Assembly: GCA_948146395.1 (NCBI GenBank)
Contig: OX411551.1
Coordinates: 61,828,154-61,892,153 of the forward strand
Length of the DNA: 64,000 bases
Reading direction: 5' to 3'
Origin: Fragum whitleyi
Lineage: Eukaryota; Mollusca; Bivalvia; Cardiida; Cardiidae
Shown here in pieces: positions 12,025 through 25,022 of the stretch; position 1 is the stretch's first letter, and the number at the start of each line of letters is the position of its first letter. Under the pieces are notes generated by a model. The model was not told the origin of the DNA and searched no databases. It saw only the letters and a program-made list of their open reading frames with translations. Position numbers and translations under genes: made by a program.

Positions 12025-14105
12025 CTTCGGAACGTGACGATCAAGCATGGGATAAGTTCATATCGGACTCGGTTTCGACCCGAGTTAACGGGGTTTCCAT
12101 CAGAACGGCCTCGGTTTCGAAACTAGTGATGTCATTGTAACCTTTCAACCTCGACGCTTCTGATCCTGAGTCAGGCCGGTGTTACTTTGATTCCAAAATG
12201 GCGTCGAAAATAGTGCACAACAATTCGATCACAAAAAATAAATGTTCTCTATTACTTTAAACAACAAATACTTTTTTCTTATTTTATATAGTATTTTGCA
12301 CGAGTTTATCACATTTCTTAATGGGATAACGATATTTCATGGTAAATTAATTATTGTAGCGGTAAATATGAAGTTTGTTTACTACCACCAGTGGGTAACT
12401 CCGTTCACATGAATGTCTTTTCTGCGCATGCATATTACAGTCAATTTTAGATTATTACATCATCTCACGCGTCTCCCGGGCTGCCATTTGAATTTCCCCA
12501 TGGATATTGCGTTTTACTGTACAAATTACAAGTATGCTCGGACTAAATAGTAAACCGGTACAGGTATATAGGGCACCTATAGTTCCGCAAGAAAGAGTGA
12601 GGTCCGAGAAACCGTTATTTCCTATCATTTTCAATGTAAAATTGATCTTTGATCACTCACTTGAAACTGCAGGTCTATAGTCATGGAGCAGATGATTCAA
12701 TTTCAAAAACAGTTGTTCCTACTTGTGTCCAACTGAGAGAGGGGATTTCATTATATTTCCAGTCAAAAAACATAAGTTTCATTTTCAGAAATTTTGAAAT
12801 TGTATTTTTTCACCCTAATATAAAATAAAGATTGTTAAATTGGCGACTCAATGTATTGATTAACTAGGTCATGAGGGTGACCAAATATCGCCATTACATT
12901 GAAAAGCATGGGCGATAACGGGCTAACACAGCTAATGTGTACTCCAACTTTACGATTGAATTTCGCAAGTTAGTCGCGCTTTGCCGAAGGGATACGACCG
13001 ATATTTAATTTATTTAAATCACAAAGGCTAGGTTCAGGTCATTATGCCTCCACTATACTTACAATGTATTTGATGCGCATCTTTATTCCATGAAAACTAG
13101 ATTTAACTTAATTGGATGTGATTGTAAATTCTAAATCATGTATTGCTTATCATTGCTTGTTAACTTATAGTCAGATGTCTTTTAGATGATAAAATACGGG
13201 AAAAGTAACGGAAAGCGCCCGAAGGGGGCGCTTTACAGCTTTTCTCGCTTCTAGATAGCGCGTGTAGACAATTGAATTAAAAAAATATATATACCATCAA
13301 AGTTTAAATTCGTGTCGTAATGGCGGCCTAAATGGAGAATGGTGATCTCGCGAGATTTCGCCATTTTGTTTTATTATTTATTTTTGTTTATTTACCTTTT
13401 TCTTAATTTTTTTAAAAGCTGTCGAGCTGTATCAAAATTTAGATTGAAGTGAACGTAAAAAATAGGATAAGAATCAGCCTTACAATTAAGATTGCATAAT
13501 TTTGCTTAGAATCTCGCCTGGATGACGTTCTCTTTTTACCCTCTGCAAAGACGTCATTTTTAAACACTTTGGGGATGATAAGACGCTACTTTTTTCCCGT
13601 TAAAACAACGTCATTGTTGCTGCGTTTTAACGACCGGGTAAAAAGCGGGATGAAATTTGGAAGAGATTAAATCTATAATCAAAATGTTCCCAGTTAAGAC
13701 TTAAAAGACATGAATTCTATATCAATATTCGCAGTTAAGAATTGAAAGAGATTAAATCTTTAGCAGTTTTTGCAGTATTATTTCTAAAAATACAGCTATT
13801 TTAGCTCAAGCTATGTCGACTAAAATATTTTCTTAATCGCATCCATAAGGATGTAGAACTGACCACGGACCCATGTTTATTTAGAGTCTCTGACCTGACA
13901 CAGTTGCTATAATACGTGTGCCCATATTTAAAGAGTCTCCTTTCATTTTTTATTAAGAAAAAATTACAACTTCAGTTTTTAAAAAAAATAAATGAATAAA
14001 AAAGAAATAAGAATTGTATAAATAGCTCTTTCACATATCAGATAAATTTCTTCTTAGAAAATGTTAAATGGTTGTGACTTAGGAAATGATTCTAAAATAA
14101 ATGAG
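12025..14105. other. Unassigned DNA with one strong GC hairpin
   Basis: No gene is seen. A perfect hairpin (AAAGCGCCC, loop GAAG, GGGGCGCTTT) lies at 13212-13234. It resembles the terminal hairpins of the Helentron-like elements in this window, but no matching 5' end was found. Confidence 0.4.
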
Positions 14106-14299
14106 AACAAGAGTGCCAAAGTCACAAAATACGCCGCCACTTTGCTGCTGTTTCACGAAAATAATTGTAGACACTATTTATTTTGACAGAACCAAATTCA
14201 AAATGACCAAGTTTCATTTAAATCAAGACAAAAAGTTAGGAGGAGTTGCCTTCACAAGGCTGCAATTTCAATAAGCCCCAGACACTAAGTTTTAAGGGG

Positions 14300-15475
14300 G
14301 CATAATTCAGGGAAATAAATGAGCCATAAAATCCTTGATCCATGTACATCTACAAATTATGGTGATGACATTGACCAAGTTTCATTTAAATAAAGACAAA
14401 AAGTAAGGAGGAGTTGCGTTCAAAAGGCTGCAATTTCAATAAGCCCGATACTAATACTAAGTTTTAAGGGGGCATAATTTAGAGTAAAATTAATGAACCA
14501 TAAAATCCTTACTTCATGCTCATCTACCAATTTCAGTTATAACCAAGTTTCATTTAGATCCAGTCAGAAACTTAGGCAGAGTTGCACTCACAGGGCTGCA
14601 ATTTCAATAAGCCCCAGACACTAAGTTTTAAGGGGGCATAACTGAGGCAATAAGCCCCATAGACTAAGTTTTTAAGGGGCATAACTCAGGCAAAAATCAA
14701 TGAACCATAAAATCCTTCCTTCATGAACATCTACCAATTGAGGTGATAACATTGACAAAGTTTCAAGAACATCCAGCCAAAAACTTAGGAGGAGTTGCGT
14801 TGACAAGAAAAAACTGAGGCAATTAGCCCCAGAGACTAAGTTTTAAAGGGGTGTAACTGAGGCAAAATCCAACGTTTCATTTAGATCCAGCCAGATACTT
14901 AGGAAGAGTTGCATTCATAAGGCTGCAATTTTAATAAGCCCCAGACACTAAATTTTAAGGGGGGCATAACTGAGGCAATAAGCCCCAGAGATTAGTTTTT
15001 AAGGGGCATAACTCAGGCAAAAATCAACGAACCATAAAATCCTTCCTTCACGCACATCTACCAATTGAGGTGATAACATTGACCAAGTTTCAAGAACATC
15101 CAGCTAGAAACTAAGGAGGAGTTGCGTTGACAAGCAAAAACTGAGGCAATAATTCCCAGAGACTAAGTTTTTAAGGGGCATAACTCAGGCATAAATCAAC
15201 GAACCATAAAATCCTTCCTTCATGCACATCTACCAATTGAGGCGATAACATTGACCAAGTTTCAAAAACATCCAGCTAGAAACTTAGGAGGAGTTGTGTT
15301 GACAAGAAAAAACTGAGGCAATTAGCCCTAGAGACTAAGTTTTTAAGGGGCATATCTCAGGCAAAAATCAACGAACCATAAAATCCTTCCTTCATGCACA
15401 TCTACCAATTGAGGTGATATCATTGACAAAGTTTCAAGAACATCCAGCCAAAAACTTAGGAGGAGTTGCGTTGAC
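14300..15475 (+). repeat. Tandem repeat core, ~172-bp unit
   Basis: Marker ACCATAAAATCC recurs at 14323, 14497, 14704, 15031, 15203 and 15375. Spacings of 174, 207, 327 (about two units), 172 and 172 indicate degenerate repeats. The last copies are the most alike. The array forms the core of the enclosing element. Confidence 0.75.
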
Positions 15476-15522
15476 AAGAAAAGTGGACGGACGTACGGAC
15501 AGACGTCGAAGATGACGCCAAT

Positions 15523-15546
15523 ATACGTCCGCCTCGGGCGGCGTAT
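15523..15546 (+). repeat. Terminal hairpin of element 1
   Basis: CCGCC pairs with GGCGG and ATACG with CGTAT around a TCG loop, with one unpaired T in the left arm. TATAAAAA follows at once. The same design, with different stem bases, ends element 2 at 43058-43083. Confidence 0.8.
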
Positions 15547-16091
15547 AAAAAGCAAATAGCCATCGACTTTGATAGATAGCCTCTTTTTCTCCTCTGAAAA
15601 TAAGTTATACGGGCGTAAGACTCGTCTGAAGACCGCCTATAGCTTACGGGTATATATACTTAGCAAAAAAAAGAAACTTTACATACTTTTTGGCCTGTTT
15701 TGAATGACTTACAGTGGCTATAGGCCAACTTTAATTACATGTGTTAGTTAAACTAGCTACAGAGACTACACAGACGCAGGATTCTGCGCGATGGAAGCGA
15801 GCCCGGGCTAAAGCGTCTGTAACTTTCGGTTTTGGTCACGTACTCGTGTTAAGGTACCCAAAGTTAATTTTGAGTGATTTTTGTTACTCAGTCACACTCA
15901 TTCCTTAGCATCGGCACGAAAACACAAAATTGTTTGTACATTTTTATTGAAACGGGTATGTAACAACAATCGAATAAAGGCAGAAATCAGACTACAGGTA
16001 TACATAGAGATTGAATGTCTGTTTATAACGCCACTCTTAAGTTTGGCTACTCGGGACAGGCAATTCACATTTTAACATCTCGGTTTAGAAC

Positions 16092-16310
16092 TGCCGCGCC
16101 CGGTTAGGACAATCGGTTACGCGTCTAGTTTTCAATCATCGGGTCGTGGGTTCGACCTCTGGCTAGGCCATCTTTCATCCCATATTTGACAAAAAGCATT
16201 GTGATAAGTGTCATTTCTCTCCCACGCAATTGGCAAGTGATATGCCTAGGAGAGAATGGCGACTGGTGCCTCAGATGAAAGCTCTAGCCGCACTGTGAGA
16301 AACGACAAGA
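16092..16310 (+). mobile_element. tRNA-derived SINE, probable
   Basis: The head (about 16092-16169) is tRNA-like: an A-box-like TTAGGACAATCGG, an anticodon-region TTTTCAATC reminiscent of tRNA-Glu(UUC), and a B box GGTTCGACCTC at 16149-16159. The acceptor and anticodon stems are damaged. A non-tRNA body of about 140 bp follows, including a CTCTCCCACGC / GGAGAGAATGG inverted pair. No poly(A) or clear target duplication was found. Confidence 0.5.
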
Positions 16311-17469
16311 AACTATGGCGGTCGAATTTTACATGTGAAACTTTCGAAAGTGACCTTTTAACCCATATTAATTACCAAAAAATTCGTTACAACCACATGA
16401 AGTGTCGGCCGAGATGAGATAGGCCACTTGTGACGTCATGTAGAGGCCCTGTTACCATAGCATATTTTTCAAATCATTCATCAAAGGAAGGATAACTGCA
16501 AGACAAGTATGCGTGTTTAGATCAGACGTTGAGCTATCATGATATTGGAACGACTGTAAGCACGAAAAGGTCAAGGACCTATACTCAAAACATCACCGAC
16601 AATCTTGAATTCATTTCTGTGATTTTTGAAATCGACCCCTTTGTCCTTTGACTACCATTAAAATCCTCATTTTACAAACATCCGGTACTGACCCTTCCAT
16701 AAACTGACGGATATTGCCTTCAAGTTCCATGTAATAGTAACATCTGTATTCTTTATGGTTTCATAGCGACACTACAGCCCTCGGTAAGTCATGTAAAGTT
16801 TCTTTTTTTGCTAAGTATATATACAAAATAGAAGAAAAATAACAAATAGTACAATCACAGGTGCGTTCGTAAGTGCAAGATGAATAATCCATCTAAATGA
16901 GATTTTTAAGGCGTCGTAATGAACGATTTTCGATATTTTGAGTGAAAATATTCGACGTCGTCATGACTACTTGTTTTAAGCCAGTGCAAAACCATCTTCG
17001 TTTCCTGGTTGAGATATCTTAAGATTCTTATTGAGCGGCTTAAAAATCTCGCTCTACCGAACGCTTTATCTTAAAAATCTTAATAGGAATCTTAAGAATC
17101 TCGCTCTAACGAACGCACCTCTAAACTCATAATACCGTTCAACTCAAATCGTCCATTTTGTTTTCCCCCAATGAAAAGCTCCTATGTCAGGCCGCGTCCG
17201 TTTATCTCCATCCGGTCAATTACTTTCCTATACCCTAAATAGGTGTTTCGAGACACAGTCTAAGTTTTTGCAACAAAAACAACAAGATTCAAAGAAGTTT
17301 TTTGCAAGAAATCCTATAAAAAAGTCGACCTACCTTCAAGAAAATTCTTACAAAATAAATAAATGAACTTTAGTAGTCATTTCTTCAATTATTTACCCAA
17401 AGGAAGTTTATTATGTTACCTCTCCCACCGAAGAAAATTCGAGTTCAAAAAATGTTCACATTTTAAAAA

Positions 17470-17595
17470 GTGACGTCAATGAGCCTCAATCTGAATACTG
17501 ATGCAGAGGTTGCACTCCAGTATTCCAGCGTTTCCGGGTAGTAAGGTTATTTTTAGACTAGACCACAAATCTTCAGTCTGCATATTTTGACAAAA
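17470..17595. repeat. Dispersed repeat, copy 1
   Basis: It shares with 18875-18995 the order: GAGCCTCA/GAACCTCA, TGATGCA(A/G)AGGT, GCACTC, TTCCAG, TTCCGGGT, GTAAGGT, AGACTAGA, ATCTT. About 120 bp align at moderate identity. Its type is unknown. Confidence 0.6.
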
Positions 17596-18134
17596 AATGA
17601 CAGGTTCTGTCTATACGAAAATTTGAAATTGCCCATTCTTAAATGACTTAAGTATTTTCAAACAATATCAAATTCATAAATTTCAAACTGATCCGTAATT
17701 AAACATTAAGAAAACTAATTAATCCTTTACTTTTTTTAGATAGGTCTTCAAATGTGTACCAATTTTTAAATATCTAGAATAGCCACAATAGTCTGGTAAC
17801 ACATTGGGAAGGGAAATTTGCTTGCTCAAGGAAACCATAATATATTTGCCCTAAAAAGGATTAAAAGGTGTTTTGTTTTTGTCTTTTTTTATGTTTTCAT
17901 AGGTAGCTAGTATGAGCAATGGCCATGTGTTCAAAGTCTTTCTATATTGCTTCTGATCTCGGCAATTGTAAAGGCTATAGCTTTTAGCAACTTGGTGCAA
18001 TAGATCTACTCAGTTTTAGACATTAAAATGGACATAAAAGCATTGCATCTAAAAAAGAAGTTGTTTAAAAGTGCTTTATAAATCCATTTAAAAATGACCA
18101 AATTCTATTTTTTTTTTTCAAATTGTAAGTAGAT

Positions 18135-18136
<2 letters not shown>

Positions 18137-18168
<32 letters not shown>
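18137..18168 (+). repeat. Poly(A) run, 32 bases
   Basis: There are 32 uninterrupted A residues. It could be the tail of a degraded retroelement, but no element body is recognised upstream. Confidence 0.9.
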
Positions 18169-18170
<2 letters not shown>

Positions 18171-18874
18171 AAGAAACACTTAGAATATCAGTTACTTATC
18201 TAAAATAATATTGTTTAAAAGTTGTTTAAAAGAAATTATTTGTCTGAAGTTTTCTCGTTCTACTGATTCTACTAGTAATGATAGATATGACAAAAAAGCA
18301 GTATATCTGTATTTTGTTGGTAAGGGTTAAATCCAATAAAAGGAAACAATGCAAATAGGAAAACAAATAACACCAGTTGATTTCATTTAAGTATATCAAT
18401 ACTGTTTACCTTGAAATCTGATAATTCAAAAGTTTGCCCATGTTTTTGCGTTTCCAGTTTCAACTATGTAAAAAAATATACATGTACCGTTATTATCAAA
18501 CAAGAGCATTGCATAAAAAATCACAACAACAACACAAAAGAGTAAAGATGCCAAGGTGATGACTGGACCTTGGTGTTTAATTCTAAAACAAGCACACTAA
18601 TAGAAAGGAACAAAACAAAGAAGATATCAATTATAGCTTTTAATGTAGACAATTATATCTTAATTCAATTTTGACAACTCTGGAGAAATTTAGAACAAAT
18701 AAGAAAAACAGACATACTTGATTTTGTGGGTATGTGCCATAATTAGAGGCTTCGAGGTCTTGTAAAATCACACCAAAATGGTTGATTTTAAACTCTGAAA
18801 AGGGGGATGGGGTTTTAATAGAGCACGGGGCTTTATAGAATTTGTACGGTATAGGGCCGACTTGAAAATGGGCC

Positions 18875-18995
18875 GAGCTTACCAGTCACCCACTGAACCT
18901 CATTCTGGATTGATGCAAAGGTGGCACTCTAGTTTTCCAGTACTTCCGGGTGGTAAGGTAATCTTAAGACTAGAACACGTATCTTAAGTCTATGC
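18875..18995. repeat. Dispersed repeat, copy 2
   Basis: It is a diverged copy of 17470-17595 in the same orientation, 1.4 kb downstream. It is flanked by two short copies of a GGGGCTYTAT...ACGGTATA segment (about 18827 and 19008). Confidence 0.6.
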
Positions 18996-19414
18996 ATAAT
19001 AGGCATGGGGCTCTATTAGAATTTTTACGGTATATATATATTTCTTGTTTGAAAAATAGTTTAAAAAAAATAGTGCATGGCTGTATTTCTTACTGAGTTG
19101 TTAGCGTGCATTCACTGATAATATAATGGTTGAGGCTTCAGTAAAAAAAGATTGATATTGATATTGTCATGTCTTGAAATTTGACATGCTTATCTTTTTG
19201 GTTGCACAGCAGTGCCACCACTAACAAGATGTTTAGCCAGTTAATGTGCCACTACAAAAGTTTTTTTCTTTCGCCCGTTTCTAGGCTTTTCCAGTCCATA
19301 GGTTAAACCTATTTTTATATTACTGTGCCTATTCCGATTTAGGTGTAACATTTTTATTGATATCCAAACGCTGGTATAGATATAATTTTTTTCCCTTTCA
19401 ATATGCAATTTTTA

Positions 19415-19480
19415 TTGTTAAGATCATTGGGAAACCTTGGTTTACACTGTTCAAGTTCATTACTCCCGAAACTTTGCGGA
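19415..19480. repeat. Half copy of the palindromic TTAA element, diverged
   Basis: GGGAAACCTTGGTTTACACTGTTCA, followed by the AAGTTCATTACT and GGAACTAT blocks, matches one arm of the foldback element at 63233-63395. Only one arm is present. Confidence 0.5.
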
Positions 19481-19706
19481 ACTATTTGCGGATGCTATGC
19501 ATCGTGACGTCATTACTGTTTGATGACGTAACATAAAGCTCGTTTATTAGAAAACGCATTCGGAACATCACTCGGCCATTTCCGTAAACTGCCACAGAAC
19601 TCGGATGTATGTAAGGCGGATGGGTATGTAACAAATCGTGTATTTTGTTAGGCGGAAACAGTGAAAGAAAAACTAGCACTAGATTTATATCTATTACGGT
19701 AAATAA

Positions 19707-19772
19707 CGGCTGAAAAATCTTAATTTTTCAGAATGATAAATCATTCTCAAAAATTAAGTTTCTTTTCAGCCG
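19707..19772. repeat. 66-bp foldback
   Basis: CGGCTGAAAA at the left pairs with TTTTCAGCCG at the right, TTAATTTTT with AAAAATTAA, and AGAATGAT with ATCATTCT at the centre. The nearly perfect hairpin has an AA loop. It is probably a small foldback or MITE remnant. Confidence 0.7.
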
Positions 19773-21835
19773 ATATTTAAGAATCTAAAGATATTTATAT
19801 TAGGATACGATGGTTTCATATCAGTGACTTAAACGAGTAGCCTTGGCAACGTCGAATGTTTTCATCGTCACAGTTTCGAGGGCTAACGCCATGTTAACTG
19901 ACGTAATCGAGTTTTTCCAAGGTTTTCCCGTATTTTTTGAAAATAGAGAATCTAGTCCGTCTTTGTACATCCGAGGTTGATCGTGAGATTGGCCAAGTGG
20001 TGTTCCGAATGTTAGAAAACGATGTCTCATTTTGTAAATAAACTACGGTATGCTATAGAAGATTACAGATTAGACTACTTGGCAAGTATTTGAGTAATAT
20101 TTTTTTTAAAAGTTGCATATCCGGTTTAGGAAAGGACTCGCCTTAATAAAAACACCATATTCATAAATGAAATTTCTTTTTTAAGGGGATAAATACCATC
20201 AAACTAAGGAAACTATACATAGTCAAAAAGTTTTGCAACACTTTTTGTTGAATTGTAATATAGTCTGTGTAAATATCAATTAAGTGGGTCGGTGCCTGAG
20301 CGATGAGCTTATTGATTGGCTATCCGAATCAACAATGTTTAGTTTGCCGATCACCATTTAAGACGAACCGTGGGTTTTCAAGCGTTTAACGCCGGTAGTT
20401 CAAATTTACAAGCTAGAGTAAGTCTAAAATTTCCGCTTTTCAACACATTGAATGAGTACTAAATCAATTCAAAGAAAGCCGCTCAAATCATCGAACAGAA
20501 CATTGACCGGGTCATAAACGGAGGATGATTACATAACGGCATTTCTGTATTGCCCATTTTCTATGACGTCAATGGTGTAAAAGACGAGAAAACTAGCTCA
20601 TGAACCTTCCCATGATCACTGTGACTTTACTTTGACCTGATCATTTGAAATATGCCACCGTCAACTGACTATAGCTTCAGAATTTCGAGAGGCGTTAATC
20701 ACGTAACGTCAACAACACGTTAACACGCAGAATGTTCTTTTTGGTATGAAATGCAGCCAATGACCAAAGATAACATTTGCTAAAATTCTTGTCGCTCTGG
20801 ACAGCGTGATATTGAATTGCGAAACCGAAATCTTGACAACTGAAAAGGCGGTCAGGCTGTGACTTTTATATCAGCCCCTCCCGCCGTTTTGGCTATGTTT
20901 TGTGACTGTAGAGTCATTATTGGAACAAAAGAAAATAATGAATAAATTGCTTAGAGATTGAAGTCAATGGTTTGCTTCATTTGACTGCAATATTTCTGCT
21001 ACAAAAAAATATTTAGCAAAAAATATCAAGTGTTGCTAAACTTGTTTGACTAAGTATATTTTTTTTTCTTTTTTTCTTTTTTTAAGTGTATCAATGAGCC
21101 CTAAAGTCAACTATGTTACCATGCATTTCTAGTAAGAATAAGCCTCGAAAGTAACGATCGTGTATGCCCAGTTTGTGCCATATGGATTTTAAAATGAATA
21201 TACCGAACATTCCGGAAGATCCCGTTTTATACCAAGCTTAACCCGAAGACGACGCATGCGCAATTCACTTCCAAAAAATCTTTACCTCGGAGCCATATTG
21301 ATTTTCAAGGTTTTGGAGTCCAAAATCATAAAATTTGTTGTAAGTTGGGGTGGTTATATTGAACAATTTAACACAAATATCAGACTTTCAGTCTTCATAC
21401 CACAATAGTCTTTAATTAACCCTATTGAGCCTAGAAAAAGCCGTCTGCTTATTTAGACCGAGGTGTTCCGTTTCTACCCACTTTTGGAATGGCTTTGATT
21501 TTTCAGAAATCGTTTTGTCGGAAAAAGTCCAAAAGGGCCGAATGAAAAAGGAACCTACTTTCTGTTTATCAAATGTCAAAGTATTGAAACCACTATTGAC
21601 TCACTTACAATTATCCTTGCATTTAACTATTGTTTGACACGGTCTGTTGTCAAGGGCTGCCCTTCCATTTTCTGCGGTCCCATTTTCTGTGAACTTCTAG
21701 GGGCCAAAACTGTTTTTGAAGGGGGCCGAATAACTCAAAATTATTTCCGTGAATTGTCAATTAGGACTTGGTAACTTACTGTAATTTCAGTAATGTTTTC
21801 AATATATTTTGATAAAAGATCTGAAATAATGAACA

Positions 21836-22825
21836 TCAGTACCATGCAAACTCCTAGAACACATTTGCTGACACATTTTGAAACACATGGAAAAAAAAAA
21901 ATTCTAACTAATCTTAACCATGGCTTCAGATCGGGTTACTCCTGTGAGACTCTATTCCTGACAACATTAGAGGACTTCTAAACACAGTACGACAGATCTA
22001 AACAAATGGACATAGCAATCCTAGACTTTTCGAAGGCATTCGACACGGTACCACACAAATTAAAACATTATGGCATCGAAGGAAACATTCTCAACTAGCT
22101 CTCTGCCTCACTAAAAGAACAATAAGGACAGCTGTTGAAGGGGAATACTCTGATGCTGTACCCGTCAACTTAGGAGTGCTGCAGGGAACTGTCTGTGGAC
22201 CTCTTCTCTTCTTATGTCACATCAATGACCTACCCAAAACCGTAACTTCAAAAGTCTGCCGATGACTGTCTACTGTATCGAACAATTTAAATTTTTAAAG
22301 ACCAATTAGAACTACAGAAAGACCTTAGCAATTTACAAATCTGGGCAAAGAAATGGTGATTGCGCTTCAACGCAAAAAAATGTTACATACTAAGCATCAG
22401 AAAACAACTTACAAAATTCTACAGCCTAGACAATTATATCCTGGAGGAGGTCCAAGACAACCCATATCTAGGACTTCAAATATCATTCGACTTCAACTGG
22501 ACAACCCATATAAACAAAATCACAAAAAAGGCCAACTTCACGCCACTCTTGGATTCTTGAAAAGAAACCTAAAATTCTGCTCCGAAAATTGGAAAAAAAG
22601 TAGCATACATCTCAATGGTTACATCTACAATGGACTATGGCTAGATAATCTGGGATCCATATTAGCAAACTGAAACAGACAAAGGATTCAGTGAAGAGCG
22701 ATGCGGTTCATTAACAATGACTACAAAACTCGAGACACAGGCTACATCACTAAAACAGCATTTGAACTTGGGCTCTCAACGCTTAAATCAAGAAGACAAA
22801 GCCTGCGATTGATAATGATGTATAA
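21836..22825 (+). pseudogene. LINE A reverse transcriptase, 5'-truncated, decayed
   Basis: Reading across frames recovers a reverse transcriptase: CKLLEH (from 21844), LNHGFRSGYSCET, DFSKAFDTVPH, LGVLQGT..GPLLF, INDLPK, then WAKKW and NPYLGLQ. Several frameshifts and stops interrupt it, and the YADD-type catalytic box is damaged. The sequence resembles pol proteins of the Jockey/CR1 group. It stops at a TGTATAA at 22819-22825, where LINE B begins. Its 3' continuation is at 36120. Confidence 0.8.
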
Positions 22826-24687
22826 ATCGACGAAATTGCGGAGTTCGAAACGCCGGTAAAAACAGATCCCATTCCCACTTACGAGAAATTAACCATTCAT
22901 GATCAATGCGATGGAAGGACAAATAACGCATCATTCTTAACTGAACGTCCAGAAATATGGAAACAAACCCTGGGAAAATACTTCAAAAACACAGAAACCC
23001 TGAAAGACGGCGCAACAGTCAAAATCCAGTGCAAGGGATATAATCCTAACACAACTTATTCAATCAAAGTGAATTTCTACAAATCGGGAAAAGTCGTAAT
23101 TCAAGGGCCAAAGTGCCCCATGTTCGTGGAAGATCACTTTGAAAATCTTAGGGACATAGTATCAAAAAGTGAAAATATCCAGAAATGTGAAAACACAAAG
23201 TCAAAACCATCCACAAATAATGAAGAAGAAACCCAAATCCGAAAAGTAGCACTACTGATCACAGTGACCAAGAAACAAAAATCAATGACACCATTCAAGC
23301 CCTAGATCTCCCTTTAAATATTCAAACATCAACACCAAAATATAAAAAAAGAAAACAGGAAGTGTGCTCGCCATCCATCAAAACACGACTCTCTGAACAT
23401 CACGACTCACTAGCATCCAAGCTATCATGGATAGGTACCGCAATTGAAACAGTTGACCAGTCAATCCAGTCAATCACAGCTATAATGGTCGAAGTCAAAA
23501 GCATAGCCGACAAGTTGTCTAATAACTGCATATCACAGATACAGCCAAATCACAAAAACATGAAGAGCCAAATTAGTGAACTAGATGCCAAAATAAAACA
23601 TTGCAACCAAAATGTGGAGTCACTCCATGTAAAATCAAATGTTAATGACACCCAGATAAAAACCATAATGGAAAACCAACAAAAACTAGCCGATAAACTT
23701 GATACTATACAAAAAATGATAAATGAAAAAAATGAAAACGACAACATTAGAAACGACCACCTACTCAACGCAATCTCAAAACATGATGACATCGATACTT
23801 CACAGATCCCACAGTTGAATCATTCTACAGAGAAAGGAAAGCAAGAAACATCTGATAAACGTATACTTGAGAACCCTATCAATGTTGTTAAGAAAAATGC
23901 TAAAACTTGCAACACTCTCATCCTTAGCGACTCTATCTTACAGCGAATAAGACCAGCAAGATTTGCAGCAAATGAAACAACAATCAAGAGATATGTTAGA
24001 GGCAGAGCAAAAACCTGTAAAACCCTTATAGAAAAAGAAGGGCTTAACTACTCCCCGAACAGAGTTTTAATTCACATTGGAACCAGAGATCTTAAAAGTA
24101 ATGATGTCAACAACAATGACTTTGAACAATTATTAAATACTGCTCGCTCAACATGGCCAACTAGTGAAATATTTGTACTACCATTGCTATATAGAAAGGA
24201 CCTTAACAACAAAACTGTAGACGAGGCCAATCGAAACATCAAAGCAGCAACCCAAGACGTTACAAACATCATGTATATAAAGGAATTCATTCCAACAAAC
24301 GAAATGTACTATGACGAGGTTCACCTCAATGACATTAAAGGAATTCCATCTATGGTTAAATACTTAAGGTCACAAATGAACATTCCGTCACCTCCTCAAA
24401 GGCGTTATTCATTCAATCAAAGTCTACAAATAAATAAAACAGGCCACCATTCCAAACAAAATACATTCTATGGAAAGCGACAACAACAACTCCTACCTCC
24501 GACTGATAGTAACAACAACCAAATGCCAGTAAACCCACCTACCCCTCCATTCCAGGTGCCATTCTTTAATCCGTGGCTCTTTGGACCATGGAACATGCCG
24601 CAAAATACTATGAACATGCCACAAAATACTATGAACTTACCAACAAACACGATGGCAATACCACCAGTAAATTGCAATAGACGTTAA
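22826..24687 (+). pseudogene. LINE B ORF1: N-terminal domain, coiled coil, SGNH esterase
   Basis: The reading frame is open from 22826 to about 23245, then shifts by one base into the frame that runs to the stop at 24687. The N-terminal part contains YNPNTTYSIKVNFYKSGKVV, a small beta-rich-looking domain. The middle (about 23390-23790) is Lys/Glu/Gln-rich and predicted coiled coil. From about 23917 a SGNH/GDSL hydrolase-like domain follows: LILSDSI (nucleophile Ser), HIGTRDL (in place of GTND) and DEVHL (Asp/His of the triad) at about 24313. The tail is Pro/Asn/Met-rich with a short MPQNTMN repeat. Esterase-type ORF1 proteins are known from CR1-like LINEs, where they are thought to act in RNP or membrane association. 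Confidence 0.8.
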
Positions 24688-25022
24688 AGCGACAAAGTGA
24701 ACAATATCAAACATTTTTTTTGTTGTTGTTTGTGTGTGAAAACCTAGTCAGTGGTAAACAAAATAGTTATACTACATAACTGTTAACTAAGTGAAGTGTA
24801 TATAGTACTTGAACAATATTTTCTTTATAAAACCCGTTCACTTAATGTTTTACTTACTTGCTTACATATACTTACTGCAGCCATACAGTATCATTTAAAC
24901 TACCTCAGACATTATGTTGACATACAGCTTACCTCATACCATATGATTTACAAATTATGTGCCTGATAAACTTGATATAATAATTTTTTAAATAGTCCCA
25001 ACAAATTAACAACCTCATAAAT

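Larger units (their letters stand above)
14106..15551 (+). mobile_element. Helentron-like non-autonomous element 1
   Basis: It starts AACAAGAGTGCC and ends in a GC-rich hairpin followed by TATAAAAA. The 5' subterminal motif ATACGCCGCC (14129-14138) is the exact reverse complement of the 3' hairpin arm GGCGGCGTAT (15537-15546). The other arm, 15523-15533, pairs with it apart from one bulged T. Between the ends is a diverged tandem array of roughly 172-bp units marked by GGGGCATAACTCAGG and ACCATAAAATCC (14323, 14497, 14704, 15031, 15203, 15375). A GGACGGACGTACGGACAGACG-like segment precedes the hairpin. Subterminal inverted repeats, a 3' hairpin and tandem cores are features described for Helentron derivatives (HINEs); assignment to that group is inference. 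No coding capacity. Confidence 0.6.
16311..21835. other. Mostly unassigned DNA
   Basis: Apart from the two-copy dispersed repeat, the poly(A) run and two small foldbacks, no feature is supported. Open frames are short and without domains. Confidence 0.45.

Noticed and set aside
13212..13234. Strong GC hairpin like a bacterial intrinsic terminator
   Set aside because: The window is animal DNA with spliced genes. There is no adjacent operon, and the hairpin resembles the ends of local mobile elements.
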